From NCBI GenBank assembly GCA_017626435.1, contig JAGAIR010000006.1, positions 1-64,000 on the forward strand: a stretch of DNA of 64,000 bases, in the 5' to 3' direction. Below, in pieces: positions 52,701-60,857 of this stretch. Source of the stretch: Lachnospiraceae bacterium. Its GTDB lineage: Bacteria; Bacillota_A; Clostridia; Lachnospirales; Lachnospiraceae. The notes under the pieces are model-generated. The model was not told the DNA's origin, did not search any database, and worked only from the letters and a program-made list of their open reading frames with translations. The translations under genes were made by a program, and so were the position numbers. Each line of letters starts with the position of its first letter. Within the stretch, counting starts at the first letter, position 1.

Positions 52701-54385
52701 AGGTTGCCATCTTCACCGATATATACGCTGGTTGAGGTTACCACCTCTTCACGAATCGCATCAATCGGAGGATTGGTTACCTGGGCAAACATCTGCTTAA
52801 AATAGTTAAACAATGGCTGTGTCTTGTGTGACAGCATCGGAAGCGGAGAATCAGTTCCCATAGAAGCGATCGGCTCACTGCCGTTCTGTGCCATTGGCAG
52901 GATAGAGGTCTTATATTCCTCAAAGGTATATCCAAACGCCTTCTGCTGTCTTGCCCTTTCTTCATCGGAAAACTCCGGCACTCTCTGATTTGGAATACGA
53001 AGCTCCTTCAGGGTAACCAGATTGCTGTTAAGCCATTCACCATAAGGCTGGCGGGAAGCATATTCTTCCTTTAATACACTGTCGTCAATCAGCTCGCCTT
53101 TCACAGTATCTACCAAAAGCATACGTCCCGGACGAAGACGGTCCTTTTTTACGATTTTTTCTGGCGGCAGTTCAAAGACTCCCACTTCAGAGGAAAGGAT
53201 CAGCTGGTCGTCAGTAGTGATATAATAACGGGATGGTCTTAATCCATTACGGTCAAGGACGGCACCCATCAGATCACCATCAGAGAACAGGATAGAAGCT
53301 GGTCCATCCCACGGCTCCATCATCGTTGCATAGTACTGATAGAAATCACGCTTCTTCTGACTGATACTCATATCGTTTTCCCATGGCTCCGGTATGGTGA
53401 TCATTACAGCCAGAGGCAGTTCCATACCACTCATTACAAGAAACTCCAATGTATTGTCCAGTCTGGCAGAGTCAGAACCATTTGGATTGACAACAGGGAG
53501 TACTTTATGAAAATCACTGGACAGATATGGAGTTTCCATGGTTTCCTCACGCGCAAGCATCTTGTCTGCATTTCCTACGATTGTATTGATTTCTCCATTG
53601 TGTACAATAAAACGGTTTGGATGTGCACGCATCCAGCTTGGATTTGTATTGGTACTAAATCTGGAATGCACGATCGCAATGGCTGAAACATATTCCTCAT
53701 CCTGTAAATCCATAAAGAAGGAACGCAGCTGGCCAACAAGGAACATACCTTTATATACAATTGTACGGCTGGAGAAGGATACCACATAGGTATCATCATT
53801 ACTCTGTTCAAATACACGGCGGGCTACATAAAGCTTTCTGTCAAAATCAAGACCTCTCTCCACATCGTCTGGTCTTTTAACAAATGCCTGCATAATATAC
53901 GGCATACATTCCAGAGCCTTATGTCCCAAAATATTCGGCTGGATCGGCACTTCTCTCCATCCAAGGAAAGTCAGCCCCTCTTTTTCAATGATAACCTCAA
54001 GCATTCTCTTTGCCTGATTTCGTTTTAATTCATCCTGTGGGAAGAAGAACATACCAATACCATAGTCACGCTCCTCGCCCAGCTCGATTCCCAAAGGCTG
54101 CACTGCCTTTTTAAAGAAATTATGTGAAATCTGCAGCAGAATACCAACACCATCACCTGTCTTGCCCTCGGCGTCCTTACCGGCACGGTGCTCCAGCTTT
54201 TCTACAATATCAAGAGCTCCCGATACTGTATCATGTGTCTTATTTCCCTTAATGTTTACGATGGCACCGATACCGCAGTTATCATGCTCGAAACGTGGAT
54301 CATATAACCCTTTGGTCTGATGATCAACACATTGCGAAGCCTGCATTACTTTCTTTTCATTCGCTTCCTGATTAACCATTCCCAT
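49787..54385 (-). CDS. gltB: Glutamate synthase large subunit
   Basis: A 1532-residue GOGAT large subunit converting glutamine + 2-oxoglutarate to two glutamates. The class II amidotransferase nucleophile is Cys in FEHDNCGIGAIVN (about residue 37), so a short propeptide must be removed. The FMN/synthase domain includes GEGGESLERLMTAGM, PGEGGHLPGGKVYPW and the [3Fe-4S] cysteines in CVMMRVCNLDTCPVGVATQ. The C-terminal beta-helix has repeated G-x-x-G-x-x-x-G motifs. Two ATGs six bases apart (54385, 54379) could start it; GGAGG is closer to the first. A leader terminator precedes it. Confidence 0.97.
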   Translation of the reverse strand: MGMVNQEANEKKVMQASQCVDHQTKGLYDPRFEHDNCGIGAIVNIKGNKTHDTVSGALDIVEKLEHRAGKDAEGKTGDGVGILLQISHNFFKKAVQPLGIELGEERDYGIGMFFFPQDELKRNQAKRMLEVIIEKEGLTFLGWREVPIQPNILGHKALECMPYIMQAFVKRPDDVERGLDFDRKLYVARRVFEQSNDDTYVVSFSSRTIVYKGMFLVGQLRSFFMDLQDEEYVSAIAIVHSRFSTNTNPSWMRAHPNRFIVHNGEINTIVGNADKMLAREETMETPYLSSDFHKVLPVVNPNGSDSARLDNTLEFLVMSGMELPLAVMITIPEPWENDMSISQKKRDFYQYYATMMEPWDGPASILFSDGDLMGAVLDRNGLRPSRYYITTDDQLILSSEVGVFELPPEKIVKKDRLRPGRMLLVDTVKGELIDDSVLKEEYASRQPYGEWLNSNLVTLKELRIPNQRVPEFSDEERARQQKAFGYTFEEYKTSILPMAQNGSEPIASMGTDSPLPMLSHKTQPLFNYFKQMFAQVTNPPIDAIREEVVTSTSVYIGEDGNLLQETAENCKVLKIHNPILTDTDLMKIKNMNKDGFKCEVIPITYYKNTSLKKALDHLCLEADRAYKEGVNILILSDRGVDENHVPIPSLLAVSAMQQHLVTTKKRTRVAMILESAEPREVHHFATLLGYGACAINPYLAHETIRELIQNDMLDKDYYAAVDDYDNAVLHGIVKIASKMGISTIQSYQGAKIFEAIGISKEVIEKYFTDTVSRVGGITLDDIARQVDEQHSRAFDPLDLTVDLNLENRGQHKERGNQEEHLYNPETIHLLQQATWTGNYELFKMYSKCIDEKEKQVTLRSLLDFKFPKKGVDIDQVESVDEIVQRFKTGAMSYGSISQEAHETLAIAMNHLHGKSNSGEGGESLERLMTAGMPEDRCSAIKQVASGRFGVTSRYLVSAKEIQIKMAQGAKPGEGGHLPGGKVYPWVAKTRHSTPGVSLISPPPHHDIYSIEDLAQLIYDLKNSNKDARISVKLVSEAGVGTVAAGVAKAGAAVILISGYDGGTGAAPRSSIYNAGLPWELGLAETHQTLIMNGLRSRVRIETDGKLMTGRDVAIAAILGAEEFGFATAPLITMGCVMMRVCNLDTCPVGVATQNPELRKRFKGKPEYVENFMKFIAQELREYMAALGVKKVDDLIGRTDLLKERELTGEAAEYASRVDLSAILDSTFADMRKNNKFNARDVYDFELEKTIDEKTFLPKLKKALATGEKATLDVQVNNIDRSLGTILGSEITKKFSDTLEDGTITVKCHGSGGQSFGAFIPKGLTLELIGDSNDYLGKGLSGGKIVVYPPEGTQFKADENIIIGNVAFYGATSGEAYINGIAGERFCVRNSGVHAVVEGVGDHGCEYMTGGRVVVLGPTGKNFAAGMSGGVAYVLDEDSTLYLKLNKELVSSEPVSDKYDVLELKKMIEEHVEATGSQKGKMILDHFSEYLPKFKKIISYDYAHMLQLIAQMEEHGLGYEQAQIEAFYAHKNK

Positions 54386-54407
54386 GTTCCTCCATTCCTA
54401 ATCTCTG

Positions 54408-54433
54408 GCAGCCGGTTAAACACCTCCGGCTGC
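54408..54433 (-). repeat. Stem-loop near the gltB ribosome site
   Basis: GCAGCCGG and CCGGCTGC form a perfect 8-bp stem with a 10-base loop, between the leader terminator and the gltB ribosome site. It may belong to an alternative leader structure. Confidence 0.5.
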
Positions 54434-54451
54434 AGCCTTGTGAATCAACAC

Positions 54452-54488
54452 AAAAAGGGTTCGACAAAAATACCTTGCCGAACCCCTT
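54452..54488 (-). terminator. Leader terminator upstream of gltB (attenuator)
   Basis: On the minus strand GGGTTCGGCAA-7 nt-TTGTCGAACCC is an 11-bp stem with one G-U pair, followed by TTTTTGTG. It starts only ~16 bases after the predicted transcription start, and ~70 bases before ATG. Full-length gltBD transcription must pass it, as for glnN. Confidence 0.8.
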
Positions 54489-54507
54489 TGTTCTTCAAAT
54501 TGGTTTT

Positions 54508-54536
54508 ATTATAATATAGTATGTTACCAATTGCAA
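54508..54536 (-). promoter_or_regulatory. Promoter of gltBD with GlnR/TnrA-like element
   Basis: On the minus strand TTGCAA (54531-54536), 17 bases, TATAAT (54508-54513). TGTTGCAATTGGTAACA over the -35 differs at one position from the Bacillus GlnR/TnrA consensus TGTNA-N7-TNACA; no GlnR gene is in the window, so this is only suggestive. The remaining gap to 54664 is A/T-rich without a gene. Confidence 0.7.
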
Positions 54537-54664
54537 CAATTATTTTAAATTTATGTTTAATTTCTTTTCTTTTAAAAGTATTTTCTTATTTTACTTAAAA
54601 AAATTAGCCATATATTGTGGCAGGCTCATTTAACATCTCTACTTTGACTTCACGTCACTTGACC

Positions 54665-54702
54665 AAAAGAAAAGACTGTTACACTATATCGATGCAACAG
54701 TC
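54665..54702 (-). terminator. Terminator after rpsU
   Basis: On the minus strand GACTGTTGCA...TGTAACAGTC (one G-U pair) is followed by TTTTCTTTT. Confidence 0.85.
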
Positions 54703-54730
54703 CTTGTGGAATAATCGCTATTCTTTTTCA

Positions 54731-54904
54731 TTAATATTTACGCTTGCGAGCAGCCTCAGACTTCTTCTTACGACGCACACTAGGCTTCTCATAATGCTCT
54801 CTCTTACGAATTTCCTGCTGAATACCTGCTTTCGCACAGTTTCTCTTGAAACGGCGTAAAGCGTTATCCAATGTCTCATTTTCTTTTACGATTACATTTG
54901 ACAT
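54731..54904 (-). CDS. rpsU: 30S ribosomal protein S21
   Basis: A 57-residue basic protein: [20 protein letters not shown] at the start, [20 protein letters not shown] in the middle and a KRKY end. This is typical S21, which helps base-pairing of the 16S 3' end with mRNA. Start fixed at 54904 by family alignment; upstream in-frame sequence is leader. It has its own promoter, ~128-base leader and terminator. Confidence 0.96.
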   Translation of the reverse strand: MSNVIVKENETLDNALRRFKRNCAKAGIQQEIRKREHYEKPSVRRKKKSEAARKRKY

Positions 54905-55039
54905 AGTCTCACACCTAACCTCCCTCCAGTTGTAAATTCTGCGCAACTGCTGTGCATTCACAGTCACAAATAGTAATCCAATACACAACTGTATGGGTAA
55001 TTTTATGGCAAGCACATAGCTCACCTACGCACAAATTAG

Positions 55040-55067
55040 ATTATACCACATTTTCATGGAACGTCAA
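55040..55067 (-). promoter_or_regulatory. Promoter of rpsU
   Basis: On the minus strand TTGACG (55062-55067), 16 bases, TATAAT (55040-55045). The ~128-base leader that follows contains GTGACTGTGAATGCACAG-type short stems; regulation is unknown. Confidence 0.75.
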
Positions 55068-55235
55068 CTGTTTTTTCTCAATTTCTGGAATTTTGGGAGG
55101 AATGATCAAAATCCTTTTTCTTTTAATTCCCGGACGATCTCCTAATAAAGTGTAGTGATATCGGAAATTCGCGCCCCTGTTTTTCTGATCAGACTGCGCC
55201 CATTCTTCCCATTTGGAAAAGAAATCATATCTCAC
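55068..55235 (-). pseudogene. Probable remnant of a MNT nucleotidyltransferase
   Basis: Downstream of a truncated HEPN gene there is sequence whose broken frames resemble an MNT core. One frame gives RISDI and a shifted frame gives TLLGD, together like the R-x-SDIDL-x-LLGD of HI0073-type MNTs; the segment starts MRYDFF, similar to MNT starts. The nominal 64-codon frame runs through the rpsU promoter, arguing against a live gene. This is an interpretation of short matches. Confidence 0.3.
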
Positions 55236-55566
55236 CTAAATTTTCTTTATAATAGTCCAGAATCCCTTCCTTCATATGAAGAAACGCAGGGATATAGCTC
55301 TGAAGTATTTCATCCACCAGCCGGTGTGGAGCAGTTGCCTCATAGATATGAGTTACATCATTTCGATCCTTCAGCATGGAAAGCCATGTTTCTTCATCGA
55401 TAAAATCATACACACTGTATGCTGCCTTAATGATCTCTCTTGGCGAACCTGTATTGGCAATACTCCTACCCTTATATTTCAATAATTCCTTTAATACTTT
55501 CCAGCCCAGTTCAAATTGAATAAAAAATTTATCAATTATCCCTCCCTGTTCCATAGCAATCTCCAT
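55225..55566 (-). CDS. HEPN protein of the HI0074 (nucleotidyltransferase substrate-binding) family, N-terminally short
   Basis: A 113-residue helical protein with the HI0074 pattern IIDKFFIQFELGWKVLKELL, SPREIIKAAYSVYDFIDEET and MLKDRNDVTHIYEA. Family members usually have 25-30 more residues at the N-terminus; here an in-frame stop lies just upstream of ATG, next to the alaS terminator. The only ribosome site (AAGGAG) is 15 bases away. It overlaps the degenerate MNT region by 11 bases, so this looks like a decaying second HEPN/MNT pair, perhaps still expressed by readthrough. Confidence 0.6.
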   Translation of the reverse strand: MEIAMEQGGIIDKFFIQFELGWKVLKELLKYKGRSIANTGSPREIIKAAYSVYDFIDEETWLSMLKDRNDVTHIYEATAPHRLVDEILQSYIPAFLHMKEGILDYYKENLGEI

Positions 55567-55588
55567 TCTGAACTATTTCTCTCCTTAT

Positions 55589-55630
55589 AAAAAGACACAG
55601 AGTTTATTGTTATAAACTCTGTGTCTTTTT
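55589..55630 (-). terminator. Terminator after alaS
   Basis: On the minus strand AAAAAGACACAGAGTTTAT...ATAAACTCTGTGTCTTTTT is a near-perfect long stem with A and T flanks; it can act in both directions. Confidence 0.92.
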
Positions 55631-55676
55631 CTTTCTTTTATCTTGTCATTCTTCTTTTGAAAACCAGAAAATAACT

Positions 55677-58331
55677 CTATGACAGCTGGCTTTCCAGTAC
55701 CTCTGCCACTTTTTCAATCGCAGCAGGAATACCGTCAGGATTCTTTCCTCCTGCCTGTGCCATATTAGGACGTCCACCGCCGCCACCGCCTACAACAGAA
55801 GCAATTTCCCTGATCAGATTTCCTGCATGGGCACCCTGCTTCATTGCCTCATCGGTAGCCATAGCAAGCAGGCTTACCTTTCCTCCCATAGAAGAGGCAA
55901 GAACTACGACACCTTCCTCCAGTTTTTCCTTCATCTGGTCTCCCAGATTGCGAAGACCATTCATATCTACATCCGGCACACTCATAGCAAGTACCTTGAC
56001 ACCTCTAATTTCTTGGATCTGGCTGTCCACATCACCAGCCGCCTGGTTTGCAAGCTTTGCCTTGAGCTTTTCATTCTCAGACTGCAGTGCTTTTAATTCC
56101 TCCTGTAAGGACTGAATCTTCTTTGCCAGATTTGCAGGCTCTGCCTTGGCTGCCTTGGCTGCATCCTTCAATTCCTCTTCCACAGCAGCATAATGCTTCA
56201 TCAATCCTGTAGAGGTCAATGCCTCAATTCGGCGGACACCGGAAGCAACACCGCTTTCAGAAACAATTTTAAAATAAGAAATGGTACTGGTATTTGGCAC
56301 ATGGGTACCACCACAAAGCTCTGTACTGAAATCCCCCATTTTTACCACACGGACTGTGTCGCCATATTTCTCACCAAACAGCGCCATAGCACCTGTCTGT
56401 TTTGCTTCCTCCAATGTCATAACTTCAGTCACTACATCCAGACCGGCAGCAATTTCTGTATTAACAATCTCTTCTACCTGAGCGATCTCTTCTGGTGTCA
56501 TAGCAGAAAAATGGGAGAAATCAAAACGAAGTCTGTCTGCATCTACATAAGAACCAGCCTGCTCTACATGGTTTCCAAGCACCATTCTCAATGCCTTTTG
56601 TAACAAGTGGGTTGCACTGTGGTTCTTACCAGTATCAAGACGGTTCTCTTCACATACCTTTAAGGTTGCGGTATCGCCTACCTTGAGCATGCCATTGGTC
56701 ACTACACCTATGTGACCAACCTTGCCTCCCTGCAGTTTCACGGTATCCTCTACCTTAAACTCGCTGTCACCAACTGAAATCACACCGATATCTGCCTGCT
56801 GGCCACCCATAGTTGCATAAAACGGAGTCTCTTCCACAATCACAGTACCCCTCTGTCCATCTGTCAACGCATCTGTCAATTCACTCTCTGTAGTCAGTAC
56901 CGTAATCTTAGAATCATGTACCAGTCTGTCATAGCCTACAAATTCTGTTGTAATAGCTGGATCTATCTGCTGATATACGGTCTCTTCAGCACCCATATAA
57001 TTGGTCTCCTTGCGGGCATCATGAGCCTTCTGTTTCTGCTCCTCCATCGCAGCCTGAAAACCAGACTCATCCACAGTATATCCCTTTTCCTCCAGAATTT
57101 CCATTGTTAAATCCAACGGAAATCCGTATGTGTCATATAACTTAAAGGCATCTGCTCCCGCCAGTTCCTTCTTGCCGGCAGCATCCATCTGCTCCTGCAT
57201 TTCATTCAGGATAGAAAGTCCCTTGTCAATGGTCTTATTAAACTGCTCCTCTTCCTTGTTCAGTACATTGAGGATAAATTCTTTCTTTTCCTCCAGCTCT
57301 GGATAGCCATCTTTAGACTCATCGATAACAGTCTTGGAAAGCTCTGCCAGAAAGGCTCCGTCAATGCCCAGCTTACGTCCATGACGTGCCGCACGGCGGA
57401 TCAGACGGCGGAGCACATAGCCACGTCCTTCATTAGTCGGCATAACACCATCAGAAATCAGGAACGTTGCCGAACGGATATGGTCTGTAATCAAACGAAT
57501 GGATATATCCTTCATCTCATCTGTCTGGTACTGGGTATGTGCCAGATCACAGATACGGTCACGAATCGCCTTCATGGTATCAATATCAAAAACAGAATCC
57601 ACATCCTGTACTACTACTGCCAGTCGTTCCAGCCCCATTCCGGTATCAATGTTTTTATTTTCCAGTTCCTCGTATCCACCATGTCCATCACCGTTAAACT
57701 GGGTAAATACATTATTCCATACCTCCATAAAACGGTCACACTCACAGCCAACCTTACAGTCCGGCTTTCCACAGCCATACTTCTCTCCACGGTCATAATA
57801 GATCTCTGAACATGGTCCACAAGGACCTGCGCCATGCTCCCAGAAATTATCACATTCTCCATTTTCATCACGGTAAAAACGTGTGATTTTCTCCCCTGGA
57901 ACACCAACTTCCTTTGTCCAGATGTCATATGCCTCATCGTCTTCACCATAAATAGATGGATATAACCGTTCCGGCTCCATGCCGATCACCTGAGTCAAAA
58001 ACTCCCACGACCAGGCAATTGCTTCATGTTTAAAGTAATCTCCAAAAGAAAAATTACCAAGCATCTCAAAAAAGGTCAGATGACGTGCTGTCTTTCCCAC
58101 ATTTTCAATATCACCGGTACGGACACATTTCTGGCAGGTAGTGACTCTGCGCCGTGGAGGAATCTCCTGTCCGGTAAAATATGGCTTCAATGGTGCCATA
58201 CCCGCATTGATCAATAACAAACTATTATCATTATGTGGAACCAGCGAAAAACTCTTCATCGCCAGATGATCCTTACTCTCAAAAAATTTTAAATACATTC
58301 TACGAAGCTCATTAACACCATAGTTCTTCAT
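55677..58331 (-). CDS. alaS: Alanyl-tRNA synthetase
   Basis: An 884-residue AlaRS. The class II catalytic core covers ~1-250 (MKNYGVNELRRMYLKFFESK; FFEMLGNFSFGDYFKHEAI). The tRNA-recognition region follows (NEGRGYVLRRLIRRAARHGR), then the editing domain with HxxxH (GKNHSATHLL) and CGGTH (ELCGGTHVPN), and the C-terminal DHHA1/C-Ala domain ending in VGGGGGGRPNMAQAGG. A Cys-rich stretch CGKPDCKVGCECDRF lies in the catalytic domain before MEVWNNVFTQF. Start at 58331 with GGAGG upstream. No T-box is seen in the ~80-base leader. Confidence 0.97.
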   Translation of the reverse strand: MKNYGVNELRRMYLKFFESKDHLAMKSFSLVPHNDNSLLLINAGMAPLKPYFTGQEIPPRRRVTTCQKCVRTGDIENVGKTARHLTFFEMLGNFSFGDYFKHEAIAWSWEFLTQVIGMEPERLYPSIYGEDDEAYDIWTKEVGVPGEKITRFYRDENGECDNFWEHGAGPCGPCSEIYYDRGEKYGCGKPDCKVGCECDRFMEVWNNVFTQFNGDGHGGYEELENKNIDTGMGLERLAVVVQDVDSVFDIDTMKAIRDRICDLAHTQYQTDEMKDISIRLITDHIRSATFLISDGVMPTNEGRGYVLRRLIRRAARHGRKLGIDGAFLAELSKTVIDESKDGYPELEEKKEFILNVLNKEEEQFNKTIDKGLSILNEMQEQMDAAGKKELAGADAFKLYDTYGFPLDLTMEILEEKGYTVDESGFQAAMEEQKQKAHDARKETNYMGAEETVYQQIDPAITTEFVGYDRLVHDSKITVLTTESELTDALTDGQRGTVIVEETPFYATMGGQQADIGVISVGDSEFKVEDTVKLQGGKVGHIGVVTNGMLKVGDTATLKVCEENRLDTGKNHSATHLLQKALRMVLGNHVEQAGSYVDADRLRFDFSHFSAMTPEEIAQVEEIVNTEIAAGLDVVTEVMTLEEAKQTGAMALFGEKYGDTVRVVKMGDFSTELCGGTHVPNTSTISYFKIVSESGVASGVRRIEALTSTGLMKHYAAVEEELKDAAKAAKAEPANLAKKIQSLQEELKALQSENEKLKAKLANQAAGDVDSQIQEIRGVKVLAMSVPDVDMNGLRNLGDQMKEKLEEGVVVLASSMGGKVSLLAMATDEAMKQGAHAGNLIREIASVVGGGGGGRPNMAQAGGKNPDGIPAAIEKVAEVLESQLS

Positions 58332-58409
58332 AATTTCCTCCATTCAGCCACAAACGGCCATATAAATTTGTATTCTTTGTTCTGCTGTTTTTGTCACTGC
58401 AATGGTCAC

Positions 58410-58456
58410 AAAAACCCCTAATTTATAATTATAAATTAAGGGTTTTTATCTGTCAA
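58410..58456 (-). promoter_or_regulatory. alaS promoter embedded in the hemerythrin-gene terminator
   Basis: On the minus strand TTGACA (58451-58456), 17 bases, TATAAT (58428-58433). The -10 lies at the centre of an inverted repeat (58410-58447: AAAAACCC/T...A/GGGGTTTTT arms of ~19 bases, one mismatch) that also works as the terminator of the upstream hemerythrin gene. Confidence 0.8.
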
Positions 58457-58505
58457 CTAAAGAAAATTTTGCAATCACAACCGCAAACATGATATCAAAA
58501 CATTT

Positions 58506-58895
58506 TTATTTTCCAATTTTTTTGTCAAGGTAGAGAATATGATCCGCCAGCCATTCCGTAACAGTATTCAGAATCTCATCAATTGCTGCATCCTGATCTT
58601 CATCAATCTTATTGATATCCCATGTATCAATTGTCTCACGGAGCTTGTCATGCTGTATTTTCTGCGTAAATAATTGTTTGTACCCAATGGAATGCATATA
58701 TTCCTCTTCATGGGTAAAATGTGTTATGGTATATTCCTTTAATTCCTCCAGAATCTGTCTGATATTATCATATTTATCCGGTATAAATTCTTCATTTTTT
58801 AAATGGTAGATATCCTCTGCCAATGCAAAAAGTTTCTTATGCTCCTCATCAATCATCGGTATTCCCGTTAAATATTCATCCTTAAATTCATACAT
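58506..58895 (-). CDS. Bacteriohemerythrin
   Basis: A 129-residue four-helix oxygen- or iron-binding protein. The diiron ligands are visible in order: His in IDEEHKKLF, His/Glu in HFTHEEEYMHSIGY, His in IQHDKL, and the terminal HxxxxD in ADHILYLD. In anaerobes it is thought to scavenge or sense oxygen. Start at 58895 (MYEFKDEYL) with GAGGG seven bases upstream; a longer frame starts upstream of the ribosome site. It follows the Na/Pi gene by ~58 bases. Confidence 0.93.
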   Translation of the reverse strand: MYEFKDEYLTGIPMIDEEHKKLFALAEDIYHLKNEEFIPDKYDNIRQILEELKEYTITHFTHEEEYMHSIGYKQLFTQKIQHDKLRETIDTWDINKIDEDQDAAIDEILNTVTEWLADHILYLDKKIGK

Positions 58896-58953
58896 CGTTT
58901 CCCTCATTTCTGTGCTGCTTTTTGCACATAATTATAATTACAAAACCAACCGA

Positions 58954-60681
58954 TCATCCCAGTTTTTCTTCCATATGCTCCTGATTTTTATCCGGCTCCG
59001 GGTCATTATCCAATATAGAAAATGCAATATTAGTAGCATGGTCAGCAATACGCTCCAGACCAGAAACCACATCAGTAAAAATCATGCCGGCATGAGCCTG
59101 ACAGATATTACTGGTAAGACGTTTGATATGGTTATTCTGCAGACGGCGTTCCATATCATCAATTTCTTCTTCCAGATCAAGAATCTCCTGTAAATGCTCC
59201 TGGCTGTTGTGACTGAACATATTCAGTGCCAGGGAAAGAATCTCACAGGTATCCTCCAGCATGTCACGCAGTTCCTTTTCTGCCTCCTCGGAAAACTCCA
59301 GATTCTTGTCAATGGAAGTTTTTGCAAAATCGGCAATATTTTCTGCATGGTCTCCGATTCTTTCAATATCATTAACCACATGGAACAATCCGCCAAGCAG
59401 TTTACGGTCTGCCACCGGCAAGGATAACTGGTTCACCTGGACCAGATAATTGGTGATCTCTGTATTCAGAAAATCAATCGTTCCCTCTGTCTGATAAACC
59501 TCTTCTATCAGATTTCCTTTCTTCTCCAACAGAGCCTCCATGGATTTTTCCATATTATTCTGAGCGATATTTCCCATGCGGACAATTTCACAAATTACGG
59601 TAGGTACTGCAGTAGTTGGTGTATAAACATTGTGTCCACCAATATAAGCCAGCTGATGTCCCTCTGATTCCGTATCTGTTTCATCCCCGCCATCCGGAAT
59701 CAACAGATAAGACAGCTTGACCAGCAGTGGTGCCAGAGGGAAGAAAACCGCTACCTGCACTACCTTAAACATAGTGTGGGTATTTGCCACCTCTCTCTGC
59801 AAAAAGACATTTACCCCGTCAACCATCTTGTCCGGCTGGCTGCAGGTTGCCTGTGTCATCATATGCAACAAATGTTCCACCACATCACTGCCAAAGAGCA
59901 GCACCAGAAACATCATGACAGACCCCAGCACATTAAAGGACAAGTGAAGACAGGCTGCCCTCTTCGCCATTTTATTTCCGGAAAAGCTGGTAAGAACTGC
60001 CGATACGCAAGCACCAATATTGCATCCCAGTATCATAAAAAATACATTATGTATATCTACAATTCCCTGTCCACACAGTGCGATGAGAATGCCTACTGTT
60101 GCAGAGGAGCTCTGCAACACGGAAGTTACTATAAAGCCAAAAAATACACACAAAAACGGATTGGACAACTGGCCCAATGTAGAAGTAACAATTTCAGCCT
60201 CTTTCAACTGTCCTACTGCAGAAGACATTGTTCCCATTCCGATAAACAAAATACCAAAACCAACAATTACTTCACCAAACTTTTTCACCATCGGATGTTG
60301 CATAAACATCACCATGATCACACCCACCAGCAATATAACCGGTGCATACTGGGATAAATCCAGTGCTAAAAGCTGACCTGTGACAGTGGTACCAATATTG
60401 GCACCAAAAATCACACCGATCGCCTGTGTCAGATTCATCAGGCTGGCATTCACAAAGCTGACCACCATAACAGTTGCAGCATTGGAGGACTGGATAATCC
60501 CAGTAAAGATAATACCTACCACTAAAGCAGAAAAACGGGTTTTTGTCAGTGTCTCCAGAATACCGCGCATCTTATCTCCTGCTACCTTCTGAAGACCATC
60601 ACTCATCAGCTTCATACCATATAAAAACATACCAAGACCAGCAATCACATTCAGGATTGCTACAGAATATTCTCCGCTCAT
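58954..60681 (-). CDS. Na+/phosphate symporter with PhoU-like domain
   Basis: A 575-residue NptA/YjbB-type protein. Two inverted Na_Pi_cotrans repeats have the QSSNAATVMVVSFVNASLM and VLQSSSATVGILIALCGQGI (quoted in part) QSS motifs. A C-terminal PhoU-like helical domain (~350-560) contains GGLFHVVNDIERIGDHAENI and a second SGLERIADHATNIAFSIL repeat. It probably imports or exports phosphate, with PhoU-like control. A Pho-box-like repeat lies upstream. Confidence 0.92.
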   Translation of the reverse strand: MSGEYSVAILNVIAGLGMFLYGMKLMSDGLQKVAGDKMRGILETLTKTRFSALVVGIIFTGIIQSSNAATVMVVSFVNASLMNLTQAIGVIFGANIGTTVTGQLLALDLSQYAPVILLVGVIMVMFMQHPMVKKFGEVIVGFGILFIGMGTMSSAVGQLKEAEIVTSTLGQLSNPFLCVFFGFIVTSVLQSSSATVGILIALCGQGIVDIHNVFFMILGCNIGACVSAVLTSFSGNKMAKRAACLHLSFNVLGSVMMFLVLLFGSDVVEHLLHMMTQATCSQPDKMVDGVNVFLQREVANTHTMFKVVQVAVFFPLAPLLVKLSYLLIPDGGDETDTESEGHQLAYIGGHNVYTPTTAVPTVICEIVRMGNIAQNNMEKSMEALLEKKGNLIEEVYQTEGTIDFLNTEITNYLVQVNQLSLPVADRKLLGGLFHVVNDIERIGDHAENIADFAKTSIDKNLEFSEEAEKELRDMLEDTCEILSLALNMFSHNSQEHLQEILDLEEEIDDMERRLQNNHIKRLTSNICQAHAGMIFTDVVSGLERIADHATNIAFSILDNDPEPDKNQEHMEEKLG

Positions 60682-60765
60682 CCTTTGACCTCTCTATTTT
60701 GTATTCTTAAGATTTTCTTACTCCACAATATCTAATGGTAAACGATTCCTTCTCCAGATACAAGT

Positions 60766-60787
60766 ATCTTTTACATAATTTTTACAG
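60766..60787 (-). promoter_or_regulatory. Pho-box-like direct repeat upstream of the Na/Pi symporter
   Basis: On the minus strand CTGTAAAAATT is followed directly by ATGTAAAAGAT: two 11-base direct repeats, the period of PhoB/PhoP boxes. It lies ~85 bases before the start. An AGATAC-tt-GTATCT palindrome follows. Confidence 0.5.
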
Positions 60788-60857
60788 AAATCTTACTTTT
60801 CGTCATTTTGCCAGTAGTTTTCCAAATATCTCCAGCTTTCCTATTCAAAAGTTACTA

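Noticed and set aside
58332..58505. T-box leader for alaS
   Set aside because: The leader is only about 80 bases and contains neither the T-box sequence nor a terminator/antiterminator pair; the hairpin present overlaps the promoter itself.
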